Position numbers and translations under genes: made by a program | Assembly (NCBI GenBank): GCA_007258455.2 | Contig: VDFB02373365.1 | Coordinates: forward strand, 222,555,353 to 222,619,352 | Length of the DNA stretch: 64,000 nucleotides | From: Sequoia sempervirens | Lineage: Eukaryota > Streptophyta > Pinopsida > Cupressales > Cupressaceae | Reading direction: 5' to 3' | Shown: piece after piece, positions 46,521 to 60,239 of the stretch | Position numbering within the stretch: the stretch's first letter is position 1 | How the letters are laid out: each line of letters opens with the position of its first letter | Notes under the pieces: model-generated | Database searches by the model: none | What the model saw: only the letters and a program-made list of their open reading frames with translations | Told to the model about the DNA's origin: nothing

Positions 46521-47748
46521 TGTTGGCAAAATAAGGATAGACAACTGAGAGGGGGGGTGAATCAGTTGTCACAAAAACTTATTATTTTCTAACTTATCTT
46601 AACTTTAATTTTAGATTTGATGAATAAGCAATTAACCACAAGCAATTAACACATTAGAGAGACAAATAACACCAAGATTTTTTACGTGGAAACCCTGCAG
46701 GGGAAAAACCACAGTGGATGTTAGTCTACAAGATCATACTCTGTTAAAAGTATAAAGAGGAATAATAAGGGGAATTCACATGCATTCAGGCACACTACCT
46801 AGAGCTCACTGCTCAAATACAATAGAGGACTCACTTTCCAACAATACAAAATAGAATTAAAATCCAAAGAATATGAACTAAGAAAATAGCTTCTGCACAA
46901 GCCTGATTACAGTTCCAATTAAGCTCAGAAATCCTTCTTCACACTCTGCTCAGTAATTTAATGATAGAAACACTATTCGCACATTTACACTTCCTCTAGC
47001 ATACACTCAAACTCATTTACACACTAACTTCACTCAACCAATCACTCTTATATATCCACTACATGGGCTTTAATCACAACTTAGCTGGCTAGAAAAATAA
47101 AACATGCTTTCAATGTCGGTCCAAATTTACAAATAAATTTCCAATGCAAATCCACCAAGGTCGACCACAACATAGTGGGGACCCAAACTAACATCTTCAA
47201 CTCAAAAATTCTTTAGTTAATTTCACCACGAAGATCCACAACACGCTTCCATCAACATGTCGGCCAAGAACATGAAAAACCGAACATGCTCAAGAAAAGA
47301 TCTTCAACCACGAGCTCTTTGAGTAATGTGGATGTACCAAAAAGATAGAGAATGATCTAGAGACATCCAAGAACACCAAGAAACAATAGAGAAGCATCCA
47401 CAAAACCAAGATTAACAGAATCACACAATCTTCATTCAACAACACTGAGAGAGACCACAAAAACACTGTCAGACCATACCATACTCAAAACTTCACATGG
47501 ACCTCTAAAACTTCCGGTAGATGATCTAGAAACATTCAATAGTAAACCCTTTAATCCACACCAACAAATATTCAATTCACATAAAATGACACCTTCAAGA
47601 CTTGCACAGTTCCACTGGGAACCTAGAACACTTCCTTTTACAATTTTCTCAATATCCTTGACATATACAACCTCTAGTACACCAAATTCTAATAGTGTTG
47701 ATATCAATGAAAACCACATATGAGCAACCATATTTGCAGCATCCAACA
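46521..47748. mobile_element. Solo LTR (TGTTGGCAAAATAAGG family) with clean target duplication
   Basis: TTTTC is duplicated at 46516-46520 and 47749-47753. The ends TGTTGGCAAAATAAGG and GCATCCAACA fit TG...CA. Inside near the left end are GAGAGGGGGGGTGAATCAG and ACGTGGAAACCCTGCAGGGG, text that I associate with Ty1/Copia LTRs in plants. It has no coding frame: the 125-codon frame on the minus strand is not conserved text of any known family. Length is 1228 bp. Confidence 0.8.
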
Positions 47749-48049
47749 TTTTCTTCCCTCCTTTCACTTCCCTCCAAAGGACATTATTTTCTTGATCCTC
47801 AACCCCCATAATATTAATTTTCTTCGAGTCTTTCTCTTGGATATATCATGGGCTCCTAGAATTTTTTCTGTCATCATACCTAAAGAGAATTTGGTACCTT
47901 AAATCGTCAATACCTACCACCTTGGTAGGTTTTAATTTTTCTTTCTCTTAGTTCCTTTGCTATCAAGTATTCTATATCCTTAATTGTTGATGGTATTATA
48001 TATGCTAGAATTTTGACCCTCAATTTTCCTTAGTATAAAATTATTCATG

Positions 48050-50520
48050 GGATTTTGGATTGATTCCTCCCTGACTCTCAAGTTTCATTAATTATTCTTA
48101 AAGTTGATCCCCACTTTCCCACTTCCTTTACATTTGCAAACCCTTAGAAATTTTTAATCCCCACTCATTGATAATACTTGGTATTCAATTCTCTTGAATT
48201 TCAATCCCCACTCCCTTTACTACTATTAGGATTTTAAATTTCTTCATTTCCCATTCCCAAATTGCATTTAGTATTCCTAGATCCCACTCATATTCCTATT
48301 GATTATTTCTCCATGGGAAAAAAAAATTCATTTCTCCATTCACCTTTTCTTCCCTCACATCATGTATTCAAAGAGCTTGATCCTTGATCCTCTACTCATA
48401 CATTCCCCCTTGGGTATTTGGAGTTTTTCATACCTTCCTATCTCATGCAATTTTTTTGTGAGGTATCGTACCCCTTATTACCTAGTCCTTGCATTTATCA
48501 TCCCTTTGAAATGTAACTCCATGAACCTTGGATGCTATAATTTTAAGCTTATTATTACTACGCATCATTCAAGCATTAAAATTCCTACATTATTATTGAC
48601 TAAATTCCAAGTAGCACATATATTTATAAAACTTTCCATGATGCCTTTAATTCATATAATTTATTGTGATGAAGTTGTACAACTACCTAGATTCCACCAA
48701 AATGATTTAAAACTCCATAAATGCATGAATTCAATTACAAAGCCATATGAAGATGATAATGATGAATGCATGCAAATTGAATACCACAATGAACCCTAGC
48801 TATCACTGACCTATAACCAAGCACATGGTTACTTCTTTGGGTTCTCAAAAAACATTTTTGTTTCTCAAGGGAGTTGAAGAATAAATCTAAGATTTTATGA
48901 TAGAAGGGTGTGTTGGTGCATTCAATGCTTTGAATAGTATGCTATCCTTTTGAATCCCATTGATACAAGTATAATTTAGTGTAATTGAAATATTGTAAAT
49001 ACAAGGATGAAATATGCAACAAGGGCTGGTCATTCCACTATATTCTTGACTACAAGTCTCTTCTAGGTCATTCTAGAGTTTTAATATTTAGAAGTTTGGT
49101 TTACAAGTGAAAATATCACATGCTGTAACTTATAGGAGGGATTTCAAAAGAAGGTATGTGAGTAACTAAATACCTCCAAGGTAAATCATAATAATTTAGG
49201 AAAATATTTAAACCTAGCTTTGGGTTTTCTTTTACCAAATTTGTTGGTATGAATGCAATGAGAATCAGATAAAAGTTTGAGAACATTTTAAAGCATTACA
49301 AGACTTCCCATCCCAACTTATAGTGATTAATTTCATTTTCTCAATCCCCACTCCCTGGTTCCACTTTCTCTAGTATAGGGTAATCAAATTATTTGATCCC
49401 CACTTCTCCTTCACCACCATTCAAGTAGCCTTCAGTCTTTTCAATTTCCTTCTCTCCAAATTGCATCAAGTATCTAGTAGTTCTAAAACCTTATCCACTT
49501 CCTAATTTCCTTCCTTAGGTCTTTAAGGTTTTCCCTACCAACATTATTTTAGAACATTATTTGAATTTAGCCCCAAAAACCTTGAATCCTAAGGTTCTTT
49601 TATTCTATTTCCTCAAGCCCATGTACCTTTGCTCCCTAGAAATCCTTCTTCCTAGCCCTTGAATCGTAGTCCTCCTTGGCATCTTGTGATCCATTTGGAT
49701 TCACATTTACCAAACTCTCATATGTGGGCCTCATAATTATTTTTTGGCATCTATGCTTTGTTCAAGGATACATTTCAATGAAAAGCTATTGCTAAAAAAT
49801 GAGACTCCACCTATCTCCACCAACGACCCAAGCTGACCCAAGTAAACCATTAGTATTTATATGTGTATGGTGGAGAGATGAAATTGCATTAATCTTATAA
49901 AAATGGATTTCAACTCCCTAAAGGAATGAATCCAATTGTAAAGAAACATGTTGATAATAAAAATAAGGTATGGACCACATAAATGCCTAAATAAAATCCA
50001 AGTTGTAGGTCTACAAATAAAGTAACAAACCACTCTTATGAGGGTGAAAATATTGTTCTTGTTTCTCTAGTTACCCTACATTGAATCCAAGAGATATTTT
50101 CTCTATAGGTGGATGTCTTGGTGCATTTGATTTTTTGACAGGAAAGGGAACCTTGTAACCCACATAAATTCTACTAATGATGCTAAGAGAGACACAAAAT
50201 TCTATAAATATATGAACCCAAGATGTAATAAGGTTTGGTTATTGAGAAATTTTTTTGGTAGTATATTATCTTATATTTTTTTGGGGCATCATGTAATGCA
50301 AGATTGGTTTGTAAGGGGATTATATATACATTTCAAAACATAAGAAGGGTAATCAATGAACATAATGTACAAAAATGAGTTTCTATATGATAGTTTACAT
50401 AATGATTTAGATGGATGCTCAAACCTAGTTGTGGATCCTCTCATTCCACATTTACTAGTATGCAGATAAAAGGGGTTGGGTAAATGTATGAAAACTTGTA
50501 ATGCATTACAAAGATTTTGT
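48050..50520 (+). repeat. Diverged direct repeat of about 1.2 kb
   Basis: Blocks in about 48050-49300 recur in the same order in about 49330-50520: TCAATCCCCACTCCCT, CCCAAATTGCAT/CTCCAAATTGCAT, TTTGTTTCTC, the pair GTGTTGGTGCATTC/GTCTTGGTGCATTTG, and CAGATAAAAG with GCATTACAA near the ends. Divergence is high. It could be two old LTRs or an old tandem duplication; no TG...CA ends are visible. Confidence 0.45.
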
Positions 50521-51550
50521 AATTGTCTTTCCTTTGTTTCATGTAAATTATTACAAAATCGTTATGGATGATTAAGTGTTTTTAGTTGCATGAAATGCTA
50601 TTTATGATTTGTATGTATACACATATTTGGTTCCATTTATTCTCTACAAGAATTTTCTTCTCTTCCTTGTTGATTGTGATTGTTTTGGCCAATGGAGTGG
50701 GCACTAGTTTGGTTGGTGAAAGGCTAATTGTATTTTAATTTTAGTCTCGTTATCTTTAGTAGTTTAGAAGTAGATTAGAGTTCTACATGATTTCATGATT
50801 CAATACTCCAACTTAGGGATATTCTAAGTGAGGATACATTGTTGAGATTGTTAGAAAATTATGTCATATGCCCACATCTTGCACTTATGTATAAAATATT
50901 AAGTGGATTCACTTGTGAGGATATAATATTGTTGTCATCTTTAGGTGCATATAAAAGGATGGAGTTATTACCTTTAGGATAGGTCCTACAAGCAACTAGT
51001 AAGTCTCTAACCTATTGAAAAATCTTGGGGTCAAGTGTACATTGGGTATAACTTATATTAGTTTACTTATGTTAATAATTCATTTAATATATGTCCTATT
51101 AAAGATATCTTTAGGAATATTTTTATAGGTTTAGCTAATCCCAAAGTGAAGGAGAAAATACACATTCTTAAAAATTTACCTTTAGTCATCCATACCTCAT
51201 CGATGAGCCCATACCCTAACCTCTTGAAGGAAACTCCCTAGTAACGAGGATAGGTTAATACTTTAGGATTTTTAGAACTATTATTTTGGGACCCAACACT
51301 TAATATTCTTCTATGGCCCATATCATTTTGTTCTCCTATATTTTTATGACTTAATTCACATGATTTTTATAAACCCCAAATTCATATCTTCTATCAAATT
51401 CACATATTAAATTAAGAATTACTTAAATTACCTATATATTTCAATCTGCTTTCCTACAATGTATAAATTATAAATAAATAGTTAAAAAATTTAAGATGCT
51501 TATCTATTAATATATTTTATACTTAAATTTATGATTTTAATTTATCTTTC
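50521..51550. other. Non-coding; right end may be an LTR end
   Basis: Nothing coding. At 51285-51297 the text TTTTGGGACCCAACA is the reverse complement of the LTR start at 29496, so a further diverged LTR in the opposite orientation may end here. Confidence 0.3.
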
Positions 51551-52133
51551 TTAAAACACAAAGAAAGAGAAAATGAATACTTCAAAAATAAAAAGCTCTC
51601 AGATTAAGATTAATCTTTTCTAATCTTAGAGATTTTTATTTTTGAAGTATTCATTTTCCCTTTCCTTGTGTTTGTATTTTCCCTTTTCATTATTATGGTT
51701 TTGGATTTCTTTGGTTATTTTTGTCTTTTATTTTTAATTTTCTTTAGTTCTAATTAACTTATCTTTTTGTCTTAAATGCTCCCCTCTTTTAATCTTAATA
51801 TTTCTATTAAAAGTCTTCCTTCTATCTAATTGTGTTTTCTAGTTTAGTTGTCTTTAATTCTTTTGCTTTGCGTCTTTTAGTTTGTCTTCCTCTTGTAGTT
51901 TATTTTATTTTTATTTTTATTTTTTTATTTTTTGTCTTATCATCCCTTGTCCTCGAACTTTGTTCCTCCTCCCATTCTCCCTTTCTCTCTCTCTTTCTCT
52001 CTTTAGCTCTTCTTGGTCCACAACTTTATCATTTTTCTCTTTAGCTCTCTCTTATCTTGATGAATCATGGAGGGTGATTCAAAATGTTGATGAAAAAAAA
52101 AACACAATCGAATCCAAAAATTATACAACAACA
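51551..52133. mobile_element. Hairpin element, copy 2, left arm mostly lost
   Basis: The right arm is complete and matches 11614-12094. Of the left arm only the inner 50 bp next to the centre survive (51559-51600, mirror of 51630-51665). These are exactly the bases missing from the left arm of copy 1. The duplication boundary lies inside this element. Confidence 0.65.
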
Positions 52134-53183
52134 ATATTAATTATGTTATAAATATTTGGTATAACACTTATTAAATATTATACATAATACGTCCTTTAAT
52201 TCCCTTAAATATATGAATTTAGTGAGGGATAAAGTAATTGGTCATTGCAACAAAATTTAATTTCAAAGTAAAATGTTGAGATAATTATTTTCCAATCACG
52301 AAATTTGTTAGCCCTTTTTAATACAACTTTTCAGCCTTGTTTAAAGCTTAATCTAAGATTTGGTATCTACAATTGATAATGAATTAGATAGTTAGGTAAT
52401 TTTGCATTTTCTATCTATAGTGTTATGTGTTTGAATATCAATGAAGATTTAAACCACAATACACATGCATGGCAGGGCCATAAATTTGGAAAAGGAATTA
52501 ATGCATCACCAGGGGGAGAGACAATAGGGAAAGGATCATATTGTGCTTGTGTAACCTTGTTTCAAAGCTAAATTGCTAATTGCATTGTATTGTTGTCCTT
52601 TAGAGTTTTAAAATGTACATCAATAATAGAAAGATCTTCATTACTTCTTGAACAACCTAAAGGCTAGAATAAGAGGAAAAACTCTACAATCAATCACATT
52701 GACCATTATTTATTTTTAATTCAATAATTATTTTTTAAATATTTTTAATTAAAATGTTGCATGATAACTTTGTAAAAGATAAATTTAATTTAGGTAGACA
52801 AATTTCTAACATGTAATTGATTGATAGATACAAATAGTAATAACTAGTCAAGAAATTCTCATTACAATAGTATATTCTAAGAGAAAGTATTAACACCACC
52901 TATATAATTCTTTGAAACATGTAATAGCTAGCATTGACTAGACTAGCTTACTTTGGTGCTTTGAATATGCCTCCTTTTAATAAGTAAAGCAAAAATTATT
53001 GAAGAATAGAGTCAATTTTTTGTGGTATCCATGGTATTTGTCACAATTGTAATCATTTCTATGTTTAAAGTTTCTAGACTAATTAAGATTAAAAAATTAT
53101 TATAGTTGAACAAAAAAATTGATAAGGGGAATCATACATATTAACAAAAAATAACATGTTGATTTATTTGTAGCTTATGGTAG

Positions 53184-55267
53184 TGCTGTCACTTTGTGCC
53201 TCCCATTTCATTTCCCATCAATTATAGTCGATCTGAGAAATCAATGGGTTTATCATGCTCAAGTATCCCTTTGGTAGTTGTTTTATCCCTCTGCCAAGCT
53301 CCAGTCAAATACCCATTTGAAAAGATCTAAAAAAATGGTTGATTCCTCCTCTTTCTTCTTTTGGTCCTATCAAAACTTTGAGTCCAAATGTCTGTTTTCA
53401 TTCCCAATCCCCACTTCTTCTTTGGTCTTTTCAAAAATTTAAGTCCCAAAAGTTCCTATCGCCAAGTTCTGTCACCTTGGTCATTTCGTAACTTCAAGTC
53501 CCAAAAGGACATCTGGACTAGGTCGAAATGTCCATTTCATTCCCAATCCCTGCTTCTTCTTTGATCCCTTCAAAAAATTAAGTCCTGAAAGTTCCTATCA
53601 CCCTGAGTTCCTGTTAGAACTTTCGGTCCCGAAAGGACATTTGGACCAAGTCCAAATGTTTGTTTTCATTCCCATTCCTTGCTTCTTTGGTCTCATTAGA
53701 ACTTTAAGTCTTGAAATTTCTTTTTGTCTTAATCCTGTCAAAACTTCAGGTCTCAAAAGGACATTTGGACCAATTCCAAATGTTCATTTTCCTTCTCGAT
53801 CCCCACTTCTTAAAAAATCCCTTCAAAACTGTAAGTCTAAAAAGTTCCTGTTGCCCTAAGTTCTTATCGCCAAGTTCTTGTTGCCTTTGTCCTATCAAAA
53901 CTTTGGGTCCCAAAGGAACATTTGGACCAAGTCCAAATATTTGTTTTTTTCTCGATCCTCACTTCTTTGGTCCTGTTAAAACTTTTAAGTCTTGAAAGTT
54001 CCTATCACCAAGTTCCTTTTGCCCCAAGTTCTTGTTACTTTGGTCTTGTCAGAGTTTTAGGTCCTGAAAGGATATTTGGACCAAGTTCAAATGTTAATTC
54101 ATGTTTTTGATCTCTGCTTCCTCCTTTGTCCTATTAGGCCTTCGAGTCTCGAAAGGACATTTGGACCAAAGTCCAAAAGTCAGTTTTCCACTCCCTACTC
54201 CCATTCTCGTCACCTTTAGTCCTTTCGAGACTTCAGAACCTACATGGACTGTTGGACAATCTTGACAAATTTTCATGTTTCGACCCAAAAATTGCCTTTA
54301 ATGTTGCAACAACTTTCTGAAATACCATATCTGATTCTTGGAGCTAAAAGAACGATTTTAAATAGAATTTATACCAACTCCAAGTGGAAATATGGTACCC
54401 ATTCTTCATTTATGTTTTGTAGTCCACTTTTTTGTCAGAGGGCCATCCCTAGTTGTGATTTTATTGCAAATTTTGTGGTATTTTTTGTTCTTTATCCATG
54501 GATTCATCATTGTGGAAGCATGGCTATGATGTCAAGACCATTTTTGAGGACTTTCATCTCAATATTTGAATGGTTTTCTTACACAGCCACATGCCCTATA
54601 TCTCTCCTATGATCTGCAAATGATATAAGGAACTTTTATGCTTATTGTAAGGGTTCTTTCCTATATTTTCTCTAGCGAACTTATGCAACCTTTGTATTCT
54701 ACAATTGTAAAATTGGCTTTCATGCCTCAGTGTTAATAAAATCGCCATTTTTACCTCTTCTCAAGGCTTGTATCTTGTGTAACATTTGATACCTCTATGC
54801 ATGCATGAAATTTCATCATATTTGACAAGTTGTATGATTGTGCTAATTTTTTGTAAGTGTTAATTATGGGTAATTTGTACCCCTTTTAGGATCTTTCAGA
54901 CCCTAGCATTCATGCTCTCTTGTAAATCTAGTAAAATAGAGAACCATGTGAGCTTCTTTAGTGGTTTTGTTGATACTCTATGCAATCAAAGGCAATAAGA
55001 AACATATTCAATCTTGGTGCATCACCATATTTCTAAGTTCTTGTATCCTCTTCTCCCTTTCCCTTCTATATTTTGAGACATTTGGATTAGTGTAGAGTTA
55101 TCCAATGTTGGGTTAGACTAGTATTGTTGCACCTACTTTTAAGAGGAAGCAAACCTTCTCCAAAGATCTTACCTCATCTGCAAGGTTCCACACCTTGAGG
55201 TTTGTTCCATTGTGTCATTAGAATGCTAAACCCAATGTTCAATAGGGTGCAATTTCATGTGACAACC
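53184..55267 (+). mobile_element. 5' LTR of Gypsy copy 2
   Basis: 2084 bp against 2083 bp in copy 1; first bases TGCTGTCAC (one change). The palindrome array starts near 53507, 53636, 53759, 53917, 54067 and 54155. Confidence 0.85.
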
Positions 55268-55455
55268 ATTTTTGGCAGGCCTGATGGCACAAATCAAGTT
55301 TGGTGACTTTAATTCATCCTTTTGAGAATGTGGTGTTGTTCTTAGCATTTTCAGCCTTAAAGAGGCATAAAAAAAATACCCGATGACTCTACAATCAAAG
55401 TTGGTGACTTTACAACAACTCATTAATCTTGGTTCTAGATTAGACCTACAAATTC

Positions 55456-57197
55456 ATGCCCAAAATTCAAACAAAAGCATCTTCTAGAGGTATTTTTCAA
55501 TACATCAAACTATCATTTTATGCTTCTAGAAGAAAAAATAGGCATTATTTATCACTAGTAAGGAGAAGCAGTGGTTTTGTAACTCCTTCTCCTAGAGCCC
55601 AATCCAAACCCCATTTAGTAGATTGCATCAATCTAGAACTCCTACCACTTAGATAAACATACCAATTTTCCATATGGTTATCCCTAGAAATTAAGTGTTT
55701 TCCACTTTTAATGGTGGTAGCCCTCTTGTGTTAGCCCAAAGGGATGACATACTAGCTAGTGCTTTAAAAATTATTACTTTTTCACTAGTGAGATAACTAC
55801 TACTCCAATAGAACACATTCAAGGTGTGGCCAATATATGCTCTGTGTATAATATCATAGAAGACAATGTGTTTTTAGACTCCTAGCCACATCTTTGAAAT
55901 AAAAAGCATTACAATGGTACAAAGGTTTGTAGCCTAATTCAATTCACAACTAGAATGATTTAGGTGAAAGGTTATGTGAACAATTTGAGGACAAGAGAGA
56001 TAACTTTTCCTGGGTGAAGCAATTGGCAACAATTAAGAGGGCACCCCATGAATTCATGGGAGATTTTAACTTCAAATTTTAAAAGACTTGGGCGAGAATC
56101 CTTGCCTTGGTGAAGTCTTCTCCCAATCATGCCATACTATACTATTTAAGGGATTTTAACAGTGATGTGGATGTTATGATATAGTCTATGGGTGGGGTGA
56201 CCTTGCCATTAGGGCAGAGAATTATCTAATACAAGTTGTGAAAATAGGTCCAAGGCCACCAATGCATTTATTCCTAGAGTTTCTTCCTCAACAACCTACA
56301 TTGGCTCCTATTCCAATTGCATCTACCAATTAGCCATCTATTTTTCTTGCACCTCCAAATGAATTACATGAAGTTAAATATTTATTGAAATTTTTTGGTA
56401 ATGAGTTAGTGACAATAAAGAGACAACAAGCTCAAAATAACAGACCTTACCAACCTCAAAATCAAAATTATTAGCAAAATAGACTACCATACCAAGGGAA
56501 AAATCAATGGGATTATGCCAAGCCCTTGAATAGTGTAAATCCAACCAATACCAAAATTTAAAAGGATCTTGTTCTAGTTTAAAATAACTTAGCTCAGGAA
56601 CATGACTAGTGTTATTCATGCAATCAACCACATAATCAAAATTCTTTTCAAAATGGAGAGTTTGTGCAAGCTCTAGTGCTTGAAAATAAACCCTCAACTT
56701 CATGACAATAGCTTGATGCGAACTAGGTAGCTTGCGGTAGTCAAGATTAGATAAGATGGGACTCTATATTAGTCAATTGGAATGAGGTAGATCTATGTGG
56801 TCTAAACCAATCAAGTGTTGATGTAGTAGCTCAAAATACAATATTAAAAAAAAGAGCGGTGGATAATGGTACATCTCCCATACCTGGTCAAGCATCAAAA
56901 TCCCAACCTCCTTGAGCCACTATAGTTGTTGGAACTAAATTTAGGAAAATTATGCTACAATGAAATCAATTTTTTTGTAAGAGTAATAAAGCACAAGAAC
57001 AAACACAAGTCATCCAAAAAGAAAAGTTGGACCTTGCTATTCCAAAGGTTTCATCTAAGGTTGTTCCTCCTCCTTTCAATATAGTTGATCAAATGAAGAA
57101 GGCTAACTTGAATGTGACCATGTGGTAGGCTCTATCCATTCCTTCTCAAAGGGATTTGATGGAACAAGCTATGGAAGGGCTCAAGAAACTAAATGAT
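55456..57197 (+). pseudogene. gag region of Gypsy copy 2 (dead)
   Basis: Same text as copy 1. Shared stops at 56080-56082 and 56182-56184 correspond to those at 16033 and 16135. The capsid pattern KALQWYKGL, NDLGERLCEQFEDKRD is better kept here than in copy 1 (Trp in QWY). The gag-PR site is uninterrupted. Confidence 0.7.
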
Positions 57198-57202
57198 ATG
57201 CC

Positions 57203-57927
57203 ATCAAAAGAAGGAACTACTCCATCAACTAGCCTAGTGCAACCTAAGTAAGAGGGAAAATTAAGTAAAATCATTAAGCCACCCCTTTCTATTTGTCCTT
57301 AATTATTGGAGATCATATAGTACATAGTTGTATGATTGATTTAGGGGTTGGCAACTATGTTATGCAAAAAAAGATAGCTGATCTTCTTGGCATTAAGTAT
57401 GAACTTGTGGCCAAGGGAGTTGTACAATTGGATGATACTAATGTCAAGACAGTGGGTGTTATTAAGGACCTAAAATTGACCTTGCATGCATGCCCTATTT
57501 GCACTATGTTGCAAGACATTTTAGTCATTGACATCCTTGTCTTCTTTTCCATCTATTTGTCTAGAGAGTTCACCACTAAGATAGGTGGATATCTATCTTT
57601 TGATTGGTCCCATATGCTATTCAGGACCAGGTATGGTACCAAAGTTACCATGAAAGTTGAACCAATTGCAAAAGATCATATTGAACCCTACACTCCTAGC
57701 CCCATGAATATGAATTGCACATTTCATGATCAAAAGGAAGAGTGTACTATTCATGGACCTACCACTCTTTTGGAGGAGGTTCTTGATTGTTTGCTAGATG
57801 AATAGGGTAATGCATTTCTATTTAACCCACTCATTGAAATAGAGGATATCGATCTTGGAACTTACTATGTTCATGAATTGGATACTCCTATTCCTAATCT
57901 CATAAAATCTCAAGGACATCTAAAGGG
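57203..57927 (+). pseudogene. Protease and linker, Gypsy copy 2 (dead)
   Basis: One frame of 170 codons (57293-57805) covers IIGDHIVHSCMIDLGVGNYV to LLEEVLDCLLDE without the frameshift of copy 1. The active-site triplet is DLG, as in copy 1. It ends at a TAG (57803-57805) where copy 1 has a Trp codon (TGG). Confidence 0.7.
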
Positions 57928-58386
57928 TTTGTGATAGATATTTTTGATGACTATAGAAACAAGAATGGTGCGGGTGTTGGTGTAATGCCGATATCTCCAA
58001 GTAAGGAGAAGTATTACTTCTCTTTCAAACTTCAATTTAGTTGCACTAATAATGTGGTTGAATATGAATCCCTCATTCAAGGTCTCCAATTTGCACAAAA
58101 AAGGAAAATAAAATTGTTGGTCTTTGGAGATAGTGAATTAGTTGTCAATCAAATTAGAACTTAGAGCATAACCAAGAATAACCTGGTCAAATCCTACAAA
58201 CATAGGGTTTGGGATTTGATTGAGGCTTTTGATGGATTTGGAATTCAAACTATCTCTAGAGGTATAAATAAGCATGTTGATAGACTTGTCGCAATTGGTG
58301 CTCAATTCAAAATACCATCACATATTACAAGAAAGGAGCATTATATTAGGTATGTTGTAAGGCCAACTATTCTAGAAACCAAGTAA
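57928..58386 (+). pseudogene. Extra RNase H between protease and RT, copy 2 (dead)
   Basis: MIDIFDDYRNKNGAGVGVM, CTNNVVEYESLIQGLQFAQ, VFGDSELVVNQI. The first Asp region is better kept than in copy 1, and the KLQFSC stop of copy 1 is absent. A stop follows QIRT at 58162-58164. Confidence 0.7.
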
Positions 58387-58499
58387 ATTAGCAGGTCTTT
58401 TAAAATGATCAGTAAATTGTCATTTTTCTTCAAGAAGAGGCATAACATTTTCCTAAAATCTAGTCTAAGTTGCAAGGCCAATATGAAGATCAGATTATG

Positions 58500-59595
58500 T
58501 AGCTAAATAGAATTTTTTTTTTTGAAAGGTCTCATCACTCTTGAGGTTGTCTTTAATTCAAATGAACAATTAAAGAAAAATAAAATGAACCTAATTGCAA
58601 ACAAGGGTGACTACAAGCCAGTTGCAATTGCAAAAGGAAGATCTTTGAATCTGGGGAAGGTATGTTTTGAAGCTAAAAATGAAGCTTTCATTAAGCTTTG
58701 TTAGGTTTATGATGATGTGATTTCTTGGACCTATGAGGATTTAAAAGGTTTTGATCCTAACCTGGCCCATCACACTATTGAGTTAGACCCAGATGCTAAG
58801 CATGTAAGATAAAAAAAAAAGACATATCAATCCTAAGATTAAGCCTATGATGAGGAAGGATTTGATTAAATTAATAGAGGCTAGGACCATGTTTCTAATC
58901 AAAAATTCTTCATGGGTGGCAAACTTAGTCTCTTTAAAAAAAAAGAATGGTGAAATAAGGGTTTGTGTTGACTTCTAAGACCTAAATAGAGCCTCCCTAA
59001 AGGATCACTATTATCATTCTACAAAAGGTTAGTGGTTTAGAAATATTTTCTTTCTTAGATAGATACTCAGGCTACAATTAGATTCTAGTCCAAGATTTGG
59101 ATCAACATAAGATAACATGTACTACCAAATGGGGTACCTATACTTATTGCAAGATTCCTTTTGGGTTAACCAATGTTGGTGCCACCTTTCAACGAGCCAT
59201 GGACATGGTATTTCAAGGTGTATTCAAATTTTTTGTGTTGGTCTACTTGGATGACATAACAATATTTTCAAAACATGTAGGTGATCAGTTTAGCCACCTT
59301 GAAAAAGTCTTCAAGAAGTGCAAAGAGTATGGTATTTCCCTAAATTTAAACAAGTGTGTCTTTTCCACTGACTAAGGAAAACCACTTTGACACATTGTTT
59401 CCAAAGACTTTTTGGTCATTGATCCAATGAGAGTGGATTCCATCCTATCCATTCTACTCCCCAACCATAAAAAATGATTGCAAAGCTTCTTAGGAACAAC
59501 AATTAATTTTGTGAGAAGATTCATTCCCCACCTTGCTGCTTTGGTAAAGCATCTCACCTCCATGTTAAAGAAAAATATGGTCTTCGGTTAGACCA
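58500..59595 (+). pseudogene. Reverse transcriptase, Gypsy copy 2 (dead)
   Basis: Same blocks as copy 1, with YLDD at 59244-59255 and the shared stop at 58976-58978. About 18 bp (LPSME region) are deleted near 59014, and an extra stop follows KCVFSTD at 59373. The frame is more broken than in copy 1. Confidence 0.8.
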
Positions 59596-60060
59596 AAGAA
59601 GGGAAAGATAGCTTTGAGGCTATCAAACAAGAAATTTCTTAGGATCCTACCGTTTTCAATCCCAAATATGACAAGGACTTCATTCTTTACACTTTTGGAG
59701 GAGAAGCAAGCACATTAGTTATCTTGACACAATTGAATAATGAAAATTTGGAGCAGCCCATTGCCTTCTTCATTGAAGGGATTAAAGATTATGAGACCAA
59801 GTATAGCTATGTTGTGAAGAATTTCCTTGCTATTTTTAGAGCATTGAAAAAATTCACACCTGTTCTCTAACATTAGGATCCGGTTCATGGTTCCCCATGC
59901 TAGTATTAAAGAGTTTCTTTTGAGCGGAGATATGAGTGAAAAAAGAGTTGGATGGGTCACTAAGGTTATGGATTATGACATTGATATTAAGATAACCAAG
60001 CTTGTGAGAAGAAAGGGGTTGTGTGAACAACTTGTATTAGAATTCAAACTCCTATAGAGG
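59596..60060 (+). pseudogene. Gypsy-type RNase H after RT, copy 2 (dead)
   Basis: DKDFILYTFGGEASTLVILTQ, EQPIAFFIEGIKDYETKYSYVVKNFLAIFRALKKF. The replacement of Asp by Gly in LYTFGG is shared with copy 1, so it predates the duplication. Confidence 0.65.
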
Positions 60061-60239
60061 CTTCAGTTATCTTATAGGAGCACCAAGTACTCAACATTGA
60101 CACTTAAAACAATTGGGTGAATGATATGACTACCTTTTTGTAAGAAGATAGATATCCTTCAGGTCTGGATAGGACCAAAAGAAGACATTTTAGATTGTAG
60201 TCTATTCCCTATGTTTTATAGATGGAACACTTTTTAAAA

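Noticed and set aside
47432..47809. 125-codon minus-strand frame
   Set aside because: It crosses the right boundary of the solo LTR at 47748, so it is not a gene unit.
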